DNA of 64,000 nucleotides from Anaerolineae bacterium (GTDB lineage: Bacteria; Chloroflexota; Anaerolineae; Promineifilales; Promineifilaceae), in NCBI GenBank assembly GCA_023954475.1, contig JAMLHW010000013.1, forward strand, positions 1 through 64,000. Reading direction: 5' to 3'. The translations under genes were made by a program, and so were the position numbers. This document shows, in pieces, positions 1 through 8,299 of this stretch (the stretch's first letter is position 1; each line of letters opens with the position of its first letter). The notes beneath the pieces are model-generated. The model saw only the letters and a list, made by a program, of their open reading frames with translations. It searched no databases and had not been told where the DNA came from.

Positions 1-1300
1 CACGGACATCTGGCGCGTCCGCACTGCCTGGATCGGCCGGCAGCGCTGCCGCACCCGCTGCTTCGTTCTCTTCTTGTTTGCCCGGTGTCAATGCATCAAA
101 CAACTTGTCGGCCAATGTGCTGAGGAATCCCCATGCTTTGTACGGTGCCAACCCGATTAACGCGGCGACGACGATGGCAATGGTGATATTGCTCATGTCC
201 AGTACAAATGTCGTGCCGCTGACGGCGATGCTGATTGTCACCAGTGACAGGACGAATGTTACCAATAAGGCAATGATGGGCACGGCAAAGAGCAGGGCAA
301 CGCGCGGTCCAACGCTGTGTTTGAGGAAGCGGTCGTCGGCTAATTCGGCGCCGGTCTTGATAGCGAGGCGGATGAGGGTGGCGACGAGGGCGACGGACAA
401 TATTTCGATGTAGCGCAGATCAGGCTCTTCCCAGAAGTAGCGATTCGGCCGAATGAAAGTTGTCTCCAACGTTGCCAAAATGACACGCAGCGTCCCCCAT
501 TCCTCCGCGTCAGCCGCTTCCAGCGCTTCCGCAAACAACGCAGTGACCTCCAGTTGGCGCTGGGCATCAAACAGCGTCTGAGCTTCGTCACTGATCAACG
601 TTTCATAGACACCTTGCGCTGCCTCAATAGTGCCTGCCACCGTGTCCGCATCGGCAACAGCCTCCGCATCCTCCTCGGCCGCTACCGTTTCCGTGAGCGT
701 CGCACCAGCAGTGACAGCCGTTTCCGTGAGTGTGGTCGAGGCTGTGGGTGTGGACGACGTGGCATCTGCAGCTTCACCCGCTGCAATCAGTTGTTCGACA
801 TCACGCTGGGCTGTCGCAATCAAATTCGACAAGCCGTCATTGATGGGAACACGGCTTGGCCTGTTGGCATGCGTAACAATGTGACCAGTCACGATAGTCG
901 TCAGGATGACGAGAAGGGCAATGAGAAAGACAACGCCGCTGGTGCGCGAAATCTGATAACGAGAGACGAGATCGATGTTGACCGAAGCTGGTTCCAATGC
1001 CAGTTCGTCCTTGTCGTTGCGCTTGAGCGTCAGCGAAATCGGCTCCGGCTGGGTACAATTGGGATGATATGCGACCACACTGCAATTGCCGTTGAGCGGT
1101 TTATTCTCACTGTCCTGCGGCCAGTTGGTCACCGTGAATTTGAAGCGTCCATCGAGATCACTGTTCGTAAACAGCGGACCATAGTTGATCTCCTTGTCGT
1201 CAGCGTCGATGGCAGCACCCTGCAAGCGGATGGTGGTTCCCTGGAGTCGTTCTCTGGAGTCGGCATTACTGACTATGCCCTGAACCGTGAAATTGCCCAT
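1..1300 (-). CDS. Membrane protein with N-terminal beta domain, C-terminus outside the window (partial)
   Basis: An open frame runs on the minus strand from an ATG at 1300 to the window edge, about 433 codons with no stop. AGGGGG lies about six bases before the ATG and supports the start. Residues 1-105 look like a beta-rich regulatory or carboxypeptidase-like domain (starting MGNFTVQGIV). A hydrophobic segment follows near residues 123-145, then a long Ala/Thr/Glu-rich linker, then three further likely membrane segments in the last 150 residues and a charged tail. The arrangement suggests a membrane-anchored protein with a large loop, but I do not recognise the family and propose no function. 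The gene is transcribed away from its plus-strand neighbour. One copy of the window's palindrome lies in frame and encodes Ile-Arg-Pro-Asn. Confidence 0.75.
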   Translation of the reverse strand, partial: MGNFTVQGIVSNADSRERLQGTTIRLQGAAIDADDKEINYGPLFTNSDLDGRFKFTVTNWPQDSENKPLNGNCSVVAYHPNCTQPEPISLTLKRNDKDELALEPASVNIDLVSRYQISRTSGVVFLIALLVILTTIVTGHIVTHANRPSRVPINDGLSNLIATAQRDVEQLIAAGEAADATSSTPTASTTLTETAVTAGATLTETVAAEEDAEAVADADTVAGTIEAAQGVYETLISDEAQTLFDAQRQLEVTALFAEALEAADAEEWGTLRVILATLETTFIRPNRYFWEEPDLRYIEILSVALVATLIRLAIKTGAELADDRFLKHSVGPRVALLFAVPIIALLVTFVLSLVTISIAVSGTTFVLDMSNITIAIVVAALIGLAPYKAWGFLSTLADKLFDALTPGKQEENEAAGAAALPADPGSADAPDVR

Positions 1301-1526
1301 GTCAAACCCCCTGAATTGTGGTTACATCATGTCACGTAAATACAGTGTAGCATAGCTTCGGCCGAACTGGAAGCCCTGTTACCGCATGGCAGTGCAGTAG
1401 AATAAGTGTGGAGCACCTGACGGAAAAATGTGAAAGGTCAGGACGATCCGGGACATGACGATGAAATGTCGCATTCAGCGTGCGCTTGACATAAGATAGA
1501 TCTACGGCTACGGAGACGCCTGCAAC

Positions 1527-2066
1527 ATGACTGAACCCTTGATCCTGATTGCGTTGACAGAAGAGTTGGATGCGGCCACTCGCAGAGCCATCATTGACGT
1601 ATGCATCGCTGCCCACCAGGAACCCGACTTCGAGAACCTGTTCATCTATGCTCCAACGGGTGGAAGGCATTTCCTGGCCTACGACGGCGCGACATTGGTC
1701 AGTCACGCCAGCGTATCGACGCGCTGGCTGCAACCTGAAGGCCACCCGATCATGCGCACGGCCTATGTCGATGCGGTCGCGACGCTACCCGCCTATCAGG
1801 GACAGGGGTATGGCAGCGCTGTCATGCGTCAATTGGCGCGCAGCATTGATGATTATGCCATTGCCTGTCTGGAGACCGATCGGCCTGGTTTTTATGAGCG
1901 ATTGGGGTGGGAGGTGTGGCGTGGCTCGCTGGCTGGTCGCAGTGAGCGGGGGTTGGTTCCTACGCCTGAGCAAGAAGGGGTAATGGTGCTGCGTCTGCCG
2001 CACACGCCGCCGCTCAATTTGGATGCAGGGCTGACGATTGAGTGTCAGACGAGTCGCATCTGGTGA
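1527..2066 (+). CDS. GNAT acetyltransferase resembling aminoglycoside 2'-N-acetyltransferase AAC(2')-I
   Basis: This 179-residue protein is a GCN5-related N-acetyltransferase that would transfer acetyl from acetyl-CoA. The acetyl-CoA loop is QGQGYG near residues 91-96 after a beta strand (AYVDAVATLP). The tail (TPEQEGVMVLRLP, then LTIEC and a final TSRIW) resembles the C-terminal end of mycobacterial AAC(2')-Ic (TPDDDGTVFVLPI, with a final DVW). That match is from memory of the family, so the substrate is inferred. GGAG lies about 11 bases before the ATG. Residues 40-75 include a strand pair with LVSHASVSTRWL, typical of the fold. The gene stands alone between an oppositely oriented membrane protein and the iron-sulphur gene. 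A chromosomal housekeeping role is as likely as drug resistance. Confidence 0.75.
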   Translation: MTEPLILIALTEELDAATRRAIIDVCIAAHQEPDFENLFIYAPTGGRHFLAYDGATLVSHASVSTRWLQPEGHPIMRTAYVDAVATLPAYQGQGYGSAVMRQLARSIDDYAIACLETDRPGFYERLGWEVWRGSLAGRSERGLVPTPEQEGVMVLRLPHTPPLNLDAGLTIECQTSRIW

Positions 2067-2096
2067 TGGTCTGTGTGTTAAATTCGACAAAAACGA

Positions 2097-2102
2097 TAAA
2101 AT
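2097..2102 (+). promoter_or_regulatory. -10-like hexamer six bases before the start of the iron-sulphur gene
   Basis: TAAAAT is followed by exactly six bases and then the GTG start at 2109. No Shine-Dalgarno sequence is visible. The spacing places the transcription start on the start codon, suggesting a leaderless mRNA. No convincing -35 box is present. Confidence 0.45.
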
Positions 2103-2108
2103 CAACTT

Positions 2109-3536
2109 GTGAAAAGCCGCACAAGCCCTGACATATATCGGCCGAATCCTCGCTTCAACGTCCTGATGTGGCCGGGTATCGGCCGATTCCTGCGCTGGCG
2201 GTGGGGCCGGCTCACACTTCAAACCGTTACTCTGCTTGTTGCCGCTTTCGTCATCTACGACGGGCTGACCGGGCCACAACGCGCCGCTGACAACCTCGCC
2301 ACCGTCACCGTATGGCTGCACTATCGGGGCGTCCTTGTGCTGGGCCTGCTGCTCTTCGGCAATCTGTTGTGCATGAGCTGCCCGTTCACGTTGCCGCGTA
2401 CGCTGGCACGGCGCATTGCCGGTCGCGGTCGCCGCTGGCCGCAGGCACTGCGCAACAAATGGTTGGCTATCTGTGTTCTCATCGTCTACTTTTTCCTTTA
2501 CGAATGGCTCGATCTGTGGGCTAGCCCATGGTGGACGGCATGGATTGTCGTCGGCTATTTTAGTATGGCGTTTCTGCTCGAAGCGCTGTTTGCCGAATCG
2601 CCGTTCTGTAAATACATCTGCCCGTTGGGGACGTTTAACTTTGTCAGCAGTACCATCTCACCGACACAAATCACAATCATCCAACCCGATGTCTGTCGCA
2701 CCTGTGTCGGTAAAGAGTGTATCAACGGCTCGGCGCAGGTGCTTGGCTGCGGGACAGAACTGTTCGCGCCCCAAATCACCAGTAATCTCGACTGTACGCT
2801 GTGTCTCGACTGCGTTCGCGCCTGCCCTTATGAAAACGTGGCGCTGCCCTACCGTTCGCCCGTTCATGAAATCGCCCAGCCGGGTTCGTGGCCACGCCGT
2901 TGGGACGTGTCGCTGCTCGTCTGGATATTCGCGTTTGCCGGTTTAAGCAATGCGTTTGGTATGGTTCCGCCGGTGTTTGAGTTGCAATTATGGCTGGCCG
3001 GTGTCCTCAACACCACCAGTGAGTTTCTGGTTTTGCTGCTCATCTTTGGCTTCTTGAATGTACTGCTGCCGGTCGTGCTGGCGCTGCTGGTGGCATGGTC
3101 GAGTCGCGCAGTGGTAAAACGGAATGAGCCACTGCGCGTGTCTTTGGCGCGATTTACACCGGCACTGGTTCCAGTGGCATTTGCTGTCTGGCTGGCGCAT
3201 TATGGTTTTCATTTTGCTTCCGGTGCCCTCTCGATTGTGCCGGTTACCCAGAATTTCCTGCTTGATCACGGCGTTACACTGCTGGGTGAACCGGATTGGA
3301 TGCTGGCAGCAATTGTGCCAATGGGTTGGTTGCGGCCGTTGGAGATTGTCATCACGTTGATTGGGTTTGGTGTGAGTTTGTACGTGGTTGGCGAGATTGG
3401 GCGCAAGATTCGGCCGAAACCATTTCCTTTGATCGGTCAACTGCCGTGGGTGCTGATTCTGTTATTGATTGCGGCAGTCGGCATCATCTTGTTCAATCTG
3501 CCGATGGAAATGCGCGGCACGGTCTTTTTCAACTAA
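2109..3536 (+). CDS. Membrane-bound 4Fe-4S protein (NapH/CcoG-like polyferredoxin)
   Basis: This 475-residue protein combines eight or more hydrophobic segments with cysteine clusters typical of 4Fe-4S membrane electron carriers. CMSCP lies near residue 88, CKYICPLG near 167-174, CRTCVGKEC at 196-204, and a ferredoxin-like CTLCLDCVRACP at about 229-240. The CxxxCP pattern after a transmembrane helix is characteristic of the NapH/NosR/CcoG group, which passes electrons between quinols and periplasmic or cofactor-assembly partners. The partner here is unknown. The start is GTG at 2109 with no ribosome binding site but with a -10-like box six bases upstream. The following esterase starts 15 bases after the stop and is probably co-transcribed. 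Three TCGGCCGA copies lie in the gene, two of them in the first 80 bases. Confidence 0.75.
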   Translation: MKSRTSPDIYRPNPRFNVLMWPGIGRFLRWRWGRLTLQTVTLLVAAFVIYDGLTGPQRAADNLATVTVWLHYRGVLVLGLLLFGNLLCMSCPFTLPRTLARRIAGRGRRWPQALRNKWLAICVLIVYFFLYEWLDLWASPWWTAWIVVGYFSMAFLLEALFAESPFCKYICPLGTFNFVSSTISPTQITIIQPDVCRTCVGKECINGSAQVLGCGTELFAPQITSNLDCTLCLDCVRACPYENVALPYRSPVHEIAQPGSWPRRWDVSLLVWIFAFAGLSNAFGMVPPVFELQLWLAGVLNTTSEFLVLLLIFGFLNVLLPVVLALLVAWSSRAVVKRNEPLRVSLARFTPALVPVAFAVWLAHYGFHFASGALSIVPVTQNFLLDHGVTLLGEPDWMLAAIVPMGWLRPLEIVITLIGFGVSLYVVGEIGRKIRPKPFPLIGQLPWVLILLLIAAVGIILFNLPMEMRGTVFFN

Positions 3537-3551
3537 CGCAAGGAACTGTTG

Positions 3552-4433
3552 ATGGCGATTTTTCTGCTGGTTTTGACGATAACAGTACCGCTGCTGGCAT
3601 TGTGGTGGTGGCGCCGCCGGCAGCAGCAAAAGGTGCTGGCGTGTGTGCAGGTCGTGGAACTGCCGCCGGATACGGCTGGTGGTCGCCCGTTATGGGTTTA
3701 TCTGCCGCCGCACTACACCGCTGATACGCATGTTTATTATCCGCTACTGTTGGTCAACGACGGTCAGGATCGCAAGGCGTTGCAATTGCATGAGACGCTG
3801 GCTGAACTGAGTTGGCGAGGTGAGATTCGGCCGATTATTGTCGCTGCCATTCCCACTGACGAAAACCGATTGCATGAGTACGGCACGGCTATCGCGCCTA
3901 ATGCTCAGGGGCTAGGCAGTGATGCCAATGCTTATTCCGTTTATATTGTAAACGAGATATTGCCGTTGTTACAGAAATCTTATCGCGTTTCGGCCGAAGA
4001 CCAATCAGTCGCCTTCATTGGCGTCTCACTCGGTGGTCTGTCTGCCTTCGATATCGCCTGGCATCACCGCGACCGCTTCGGCATGGCTGGAGTTTTCTCC
4101 GGCTCGTTTTGGTGGCGTTCTGCACCAGACGAAACCGTCATTGCGCCGGACACATTGATTATGCACGAACAAGTGCGGCACAGCGCTAAAGTTGCCGGTT
4201 TTCGCGCCTGGTTTGAGGCGGGAACGCGGGACGAGCGCAATGATCGCGATAACAATGGCGTTATTGATGCGATTCAGGATACGCAGGAACTGATCGGTGA
4301 ACTGGAAGCCATCGGTTATGAGCGCGGCGAGGATGTCGTCTATGTTGAAGTTGAAGGGGGCCGCCATGACTACGATACATGGGCTGAGGTTTTGCCCGAG
4401 TTTCTGCGCTGGGCTTATCCGCCACGCAGTTGA
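3552..4433 (+). CDS. Membrane-anchored alpha/beta-hydrolase, esterase D / enterochelin-esterase family
   Basis: The protein has 293 residues from the ATG at 3552, which AAGGAA precedes by six bases. An N-terminal hydrophobic stretch (residues 2-18) followed by WWWRRRQQQ looks like a signal anchor, so the catalytic domain would be outside the membrane. The nucleophile elbow is GVSLGG near residue 157 (Ser). A C-terminal GGRHDYDTW near residue 270 supplies the catalytic His. These are features of the putative esterase family (PF00756), which includes Fes/IroE siderophore esterases and antigen-85-like acyltransferases. An Asp-rich stretch (DERNDRDNNG) near residue 224 could bind calcium. Substrate is unknown. 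Tight spacing to the iron-sulphur gene suggests co-expression; a link to iron is tempting but unproved. Confidence 0.75.
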   Translation: MAIFLLVLTITVPLLALWWWRRRQQQKVLACVQVVELPPDTAGGRPLWVYLPPHYTADTHVYYPLLLVNDGQDRKALQLHETLAELSWRGEIRPIIVAAIPTDENRLHEYGTAIAPNAQGLGSDANAYSVYIVNEILPLLQKSYRVSAEDQSVAFIGVSLGGLSAFDIAWHHRDRFGMAGVFSGSFWWRSAPDETVIAPDTLIMHEQVRHSAKVAGFRAWFEAGTRDERNDRDNNGVIDAIQDTQELIGELEAIGYERGEDVVYVEVEGGRHDYDTWAEVLPEFLRWAYPPRS

Positions 4434-4491
4434 CGCTCCGAACATGACCTCTTGAGACCTTAATTCTGAACAATTGCCACCAAAGCTGTTG

Positions 4492-4497
4492 TATAAT
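4492..4497 (+). promoter_or_regulatory. -10 box for the methyltransferase-nuclease operon
   Basis: A perfect TATAAT lies 39 bases before the ATG at 4537. A start of transcription near 4504 gives a leader of about 33 bases and rules out the TTG at 4474 as translation start. A matching -35 at normal spacing is not clear; TTGCCA at 4474-4479 is only 12 bases away. Confidence 0.5.
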
Positions 4498-4536
4498 CCC
4501 AATCAACGAAAGGCTATTCAACAAACAGAGGACTCA

Positions 4537-5907
4537 ATGGCAGCCAGATACAGGCAGCGTGCACTACCAGGTTTTGACAATATTCATCGACAAACACAAA
4601 ATAGATTGAATGGTGCAATCACAAACAATGACAATACCATTCGATCTGACGACCATGCTTTTCACGACTGGTATCGCTTTGTCTTGTCCTATCCCCCTCA
4701 CCTGGTACGTGATTACATACGTGATTTCGAATTAGGCTCAGATGATGTAATTCTCGATCCATTTTGTGGAACGGGAACAACAGTGGTTGAAGCCAAGCTG
4801 AATCAAATAATAGCGATTGGTGTTGAGGCTAACCCATTTCCTCACTTTGCATCCAGTGTCAAAGTTGAATGGGAGGTTGATCCAGCCGAGTTGCAGCAAT
4901 TGATTGAAGAGGTTGGTCGCGCAACAGACACTATTTTACAAGATCAAGGAATCAACGATGCCCAATTGACACACGATCCCAAAGTCAAGCTTCAAACACT
5001 TCCTCCTGCGGCGCATCGTGCTCTCATCAAAAACTCGATCAGCCCACTTCCCTTACACAAGACACTTGTTCTGCTTGATCAGCTCAATCAATATCAGAAC
5101 TCACCAGCATATGATTGCGGCATTCTTGCCCTGGGCAATGCACTCGTCTCACAAATCGGTAATTTGAAGTTTGGGCCAGAGGTTGGCGTCGGAAAAATAA
5201 AACAGGACGTGCCGGTGATTGCTCTGTGGCAGCAACAAATGCGCCAAATGGCACAGGATTTGAGCAGCATAGATCACGACAATTATCCGGTAGCACACAT
5301 CTATTTCGGTGATGCTCGTAAACTCAAAGAGTTAGTAGCTCCTAACTCGATTGATGCAGTCATCACATCTCCACCGTACCCAAACGAAAAAGATTATTCA
5401 CGCACAACGCGACTTGAGTCAGTCGTTTTGGGTTTTTTCACTGATATGAAGCAGTTACGCTCACACAAGAAGCGTCTATTACGATCAAATACACGGGGTG
5501 TTTACAAAGAAGATCGCGATCACTTGTGGGTACAAGATAATCAGCGCATTCAGCAATTGGCTCAGCAAATTGAGGATCGCAGAATTGAGCTTGGGAAAAC
5601 ATCCGGCTTTGAGAAACAGTATGCACGTGTAACGAAGCTTTATTTCGGCGGTATGGCAAAGCATCTGCATGAATTGAAGACTGTTTTAAGACCAGGAGCA
5701 AGGTTGGCCTATGTTGTCGGCGATCAAGCGTCCTATCTGCGTGTGATGATTCGAACAGGCGAGCTGATTGGCGAAATTGCGCAAGAAATTGGGTATGAAT
5801 TGGAGCGGATAGATTTGTTCAGAACCAGATTTGCGACTGCAACAGGGGCGGATTTGCGTGAAGAAGTAATCGTACTGCGTTGGCCAGGCAACATGGGAAA
5901 TGGTTGA
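4537..5907 (+). CDS. DNA methyltransferase (N4-cytosine or N6-adenine, SPPY motif), modification half of an R-M pair
   Basis: The protein is 456 residues from ATG 4537, with GAGGA a few bases upstream; an in-frame TTG at 4474 is less likely. The S-adenosylmethionine-binding motif I is DPFCGTGTT near residues 74-82. The catalytic motif IV is TSPPY near residue 277. SPPY is most often found in N4-cytosine enzymes but also occurs in N6-adenine ones. The roughly 200 residues between the motifs are presumably the target-recognition part. A PD-(D/E)XK-like protein starts two bases after the stop, so this is probably a complete restriction-modification unit. Base composition is visibly more A+T-rich than the flanks, and the gene contains no copy of TCGGCCGA, which supports recent transfer. 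The recognition sequence cannot be read from the gene. Confidence 0.85.
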   Translation: MAARYRQRALPGFDNIHRQTQNRLNGAITNNDNTIRSDDHAFHDWYRFVLSYPPHLVRDYIRDFELGSDDVILDPFCGTGTTVVEAKLNQIIAIGVEANPFPHFASSVKVEWEVDPAELQQLIEEVGRATDTILQDQGINDAQLTHDPKVKLQTLPPAAHRALIKNSISPLPLHKTLVLLDQLNQYQNSPAYDCGILALGNALVSQIGNLKFGPEVGVGKIKQDVPVIALWQQQMRQMAQDLSSIDHDNYPVAHIYFGDARKLKELVAPNSIDAVITSPPYPNEKDYSRTTRLESVVLGFFTDMKQLRSHKKRLLRSNTRGVYKEDRDHLWVQDNQRIQQLAQQIEDRRIELGKTSGFEKQYARVTKLYFGGMAKHLHELKTVLRPGARLAYVVGDQASYLRVMIRTGELIGEIAQEIGYELERIDLFRTRFATATGADLREEVIVLRWPGNMGNG

Positions 5908-5909
5908 GC

Positions 5910-6728
5910 ATGGGCAAATACGAACAAATCATCAATTGGATTTTTGCAAAAAACTATCATCATGGCGATGTCGTGGTTGCATTCAATCGGGATGAACTTG
6001 TTCAAGCATCGGATGCTCGAGGCTTTGCCCGCATAAAGAATTTGGGCGACATTCCATACGCATTTCGATTCCGGCGTGAATTGCCGGAATCCATTCAAAG
6101 CACAGCCCCTGAAGGAGCTGAATGGATTATTGTCGGCATGGGAATCGGTGAATACGCTTTTCGCCTGGCTTCCCCGGGCAAGATTGAACCCAGCCCTCAC
6201 TATTTCCCGATCGATCTACCGGATGCGACACCGGAAATTGTGCGTCACTATGCACCTGGTACCGATGAACAGGCACTTCTGACGCGTGCTCGCTACAATC
6301 GACTCGTGGATATTTTTACGGGATTGACCTGTTACTCTATACAAAACCACCTGCGGACGACGGTACAGGGCATCGGTCAAGTAGAAGTAGATGAAATCTA
6401 TGTCGGCATCAATAAGCGCGGCACACATTTTGTCTTGCCGTGTCAGGCAAAGTCACCAGGAGACAAGTTTGGCATTGTGCAGGTAATGCAAGACATCGCG
6501 CTGTGTAATGAGCGGTATCCCATGGCTATTTGTCGGCCGATTGCACTTCAATTCATGGGATCGGATCGCGTTGCTATCATTGAACTTGCTGTGCGTGAAG
6601 AAAATGACGTTTTGATGCTCAATATGGTTGATGAGAAGCATTATCGGTTGATTTCACGGAAAGACATATCGAACACAGAGCTTACGGTTCTCAAGGAAAG
6701 AGAAAGCAAGACAGCATATGGAAACTAA
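5910..6728 (+). CDS. Putative restriction endonuclease with PD-(D/E)XK-like core
   Basis: This 272-residue protein starts two bases after the methyltransferase stop and is almost certainly co-translated. I do not recognise a named family, but residues 155-180 hold an Asp-rich strand (EVDEIYVG), then a turn and HFVLPCQAK. The pattern D...QAK is the variant active site of PD-(D/E)XK nucleases in which Gln replaces the first acidic residue of the ExK element. Upstream residues 80-130 are a mixed region with GMGIGEYAF, and the tail is charged. Position next to a DNA methyltransferase is the main argument for restriction. One palindrome copy (GTCGGCCGAT near 6533) lies in the gene. It could instead be a regulatory or structural partner. 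Confidence 0.6.
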   Translation: MGKYEQIINWIFAKNYHHGDVVVAFNRDELVQASDARGFARIKNLGDIPYAFRFRRELPESIQSTAPEGAEWIIVGMGIGEYAFRLASPGKIEPSPHYFPIDLPDATPEIVRHYAPGTDEQALLTRARYNRLVDIFTGLTCYSIQNHLRTTVQGIGQVEVDEIYVGINKRGTHFVLPCQAKSPGDKFGIVQVMQDIALCNERYPMAICRPIALQFMGSDRVAIIELAVREENDVLMLNMVDEKHYRLISRKDISNTELTVLKERESKTAYGN

Positions 6729-6733
6729 CGGCG

Positions 6734-7402
6734 TTACACCGTCTCAGCGGCTGGGATAGAATGCAGTTGACGCCAGAAGGTAACGGCAAAGAGTGGGAAG
6801 CCAATCAGGAAATACAATCCACGCAGTTCAAACAGAATCCCCGGTAACGCGATGCCCAACGCACCGATCAGCGGAAATGACAGCATCAGCACTGCTATCA
6901 CCCAATTGAGTAACCGGTCGCGCGGCCACGCCAGACCAAATGCCGCAAACGTCACGAATGCCGCCATCCATTTTAGATAGGTGAGCATAATCAGCAGCGT
7001 ATAGGCCGGATCGATAAGGTCTGCACCGTTGCGTACGCTGGTGGCGTAGACGATGTAAAAACCGTTTTCACTGGCGTCAAACAGTGCCGTGAGCAGACCG
7101 GCTCCCAATCCAAGTAAGGCAAGAGGACGGGCTTGCCCGGACGTGAATGTGAACAGTCCGACGAAAACGACTGTGTAGCTGATGACGAACAGCGTATCGG
7201 CCGAAAAAAAGCGCAGCACCAACTCCGGATAGCGATTGATCGGCGCGAGGAAATCAGCCAACGGTCCCGGATATTGACTCATTTGAAAACCGCTGATGTC
7301 GTCTGGAACAGCCACGCCAAACCCCATTACCAACGCCGCGATAAACGCGACAATCGCCGCGAGCAGGGCTCCCTGATAGACAACTTGTTTTTGTGTCGTC
7401 AT
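6734..7402 (-). CDS. Polytopic membrane protein of unknown function
   Basis: The 222-residue protein has about six hydrophobic segments (roughly residues 10-31, 66-88, 92-112, 130-155, 165-185 and 190-212) and short loops. A segment near residue 30 reads VAVPDDISGFQMSQYPG, which would be the first external loop. It recalls the DUF4386-like proteins but the match is not firm. The gene converges with the nuclease gene, only five bases separating the two stops. The start ATG at 7402 lacks a Shine-Dalgarno sequence; TAGAAT ends six bases upstream of it, as at three other genes in the window. Confidence 0.65.
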   Translation of the reverse strand: MTTQKQVVYQGALLAAIVAFIAALVMGFGVAVPDDISGFQMSQYPGPLADFLAPINRYPELVLRFFSADTLFVISYTVVFVGLFTFTSGQARPLALLGLGAGLLTALFDASENGFYIVYATSVRNGADLIDPAYTLLIMLTYLKWMAAFVTFAAFGLAWPRDRLLNWVIAVLMLSFPLIGALGIALPGILFELRGLYFLIGFPLFAVTFWRQLHSIPAAETV

Positions 7403-7408
7403 TGTTCG

Positions 7409-7414
7409 ATTCTA
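7409..7414 (-). promoter_or_regulatory. -10-like hexamer six bases before the membrane-protein start
   Basis: On the minus strand TAGAAT, then CGAACA, then ATG at 7402. The exact six-base gap predicts a leaderless transcript. No good -35 box is visible. Confidence 0.4.
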
Positions 7415-7423
7415 CCCGTGGTG

Positions 7424-7984
7424 TTAATCTGTCGCGCCGACTAAACCCATTTTGTCAATGATGTTCTGCAACAGTTTGATCTGCTCATCCTGCTGCCTTA
7501 CCAGACTTTGCCACCGTTCTTCTCGAAGTTCATCCATCTTCACGTGCAGCGACATGATTTCGGCTTCAGATTTCAGGTTGACCTCAAAATCATTGATTGA
7601 TGCGATGCGATCTTTTTCAGATTGTCGATTTTGCGACATGAGGATAATCGGTGCCTGAATTGCCGCCAGCGTCGATAGCATTAGATTGAGTAAGATATAT
7701 GGATACGGATCAAAAGGTTGCTGGCCCACTTTTTTAAGCAACAGCGAGTTGAGCGCAATCCATGTGACGAGAAAAACCATGAAAAAGATCACAAACGGCC
7801 ACGAGCCGCCAAAAGATGCTACCCCATCCGCAACTCTGTCACCTAGTGTTTGCTGTGCGTCAAATTCCTTTTCGACGTTGCGGCTTACAAATTCACGTCG
7901 CAGTAGACGTTGCACGACGCGCCGTTCCGTGGTTGTAAGGTTATCCAGAGTCGTTGGGGATGTTGTGTTTTTATCACGCTTCAT
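7424..7984 (-). CDS. DUF1003 family membrane protein
   Basis: From ATG 7984, preceded by AGGAG eight bases upstream, the product is 186 residues. A longer frame to 8146 has no such signal. The central region (about residues 55-115) has two membrane helices separated by the short loop KKVGQQPFDPYPYILLNLML, the hallmark of DUF1003. The C-terminal 60 residues are a charged amphipathic coil (SLHVKMDELREERWQSL). The biochemical role is not established. The gene lies in the same orientation as the upstream M29 peptidase group but is separated from DUF2277 by 94 bases and has its own ribosome binding site. Confidence 0.85.
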   Translation of the reverse strand: MKRDKNTTSPTTLDNLTTTERRVVQRLLRREFVSRNVEKEFDAQQTLGDRVADGVASFGGSWPFVIFFMVFLVTWIALNSLLLKKVGQQPFDPYPYILLNLMLSTLAAIQAPIILMSQNRQSEKDRIASINDFEVNLKSEAEIMSLHVKMDELREERWQSLVRQQDEQIKLLQNIIDKMGLVGATD

Positions 7985-8078
7985 GAGCCGATCTCCTGAA
8001 CGAATAGTTCTCAAATGCCGACACAGTTTATTGTTATCACATGGGCACAGGTTTACTGCCGCGCTATGGTGCCAGGGC

Positions 8079-8279
8079 TCAACGCACTGTGAGATTATCG
8101 AACAGTGTTCGGGTAACAGCGGTAATATCAGCGATTGCCTGCTCAAAAGCAGCTTGATTCGCTTTTGATGGTTCGCGGTAACCGCTCACTTTGCGTACAA
8201 ATTGGCGTGCGGCGGCTTCCAATTCGGCGTCTGTCGGCGGTCGGTCAGGGTAACGGAGTTGTTTGATGCTGCGACACAT
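8079..8279 (-). CDS. DUF2277 small protein
   Basis: This 66-residue protein starts MCRSIKQLRYPDRPPTD and continues with AARQFVRKVSGYREPS and ANQAAFEQAI, all matching the DUF2277 pattern (MCRNIK, RKVSG, A-AF). A longer frame starting at 8507 only adds antisense sequence of the peptidase gene and is rejected. The gene follows the M29 aminopeptidase by 20 bases on the same strand and is probably in its operon. The conserved N-terminal Cys-Arg might bind metal or nucleic acid, but nothing is proved. Confidence 0.85.
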   Translation of the reverse strand: MCRSIKQLRYPDRPPTDAELEAAARQFVRKVSGYREPSKANQAAFEQAIADITAVTRTLFDNLTVR

Positions 8280-8299
8280 GAGATTGTGGATTTCGGATT

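Noticed and set aside
554-1339. 261-residue plus-strand frame opposite the partial membrane protein
   Set aside because: The minus frame is open over 433 codons with membrane segments and a ribosome site; the plus frame has none of these.
1332-1745. 137-residue minus-strand frame overlapping the acetyltransferase start
   Set aside because: No motif, and it covers the GNAT gene antisense.
4537-5907. The methyltransferase as the enzyme that modifies TCGGCCGA
   Set aside because: The gene gives no recognition sequence; the transferred look of the unit makes a link to a genome-wide old palindrome unlikely.
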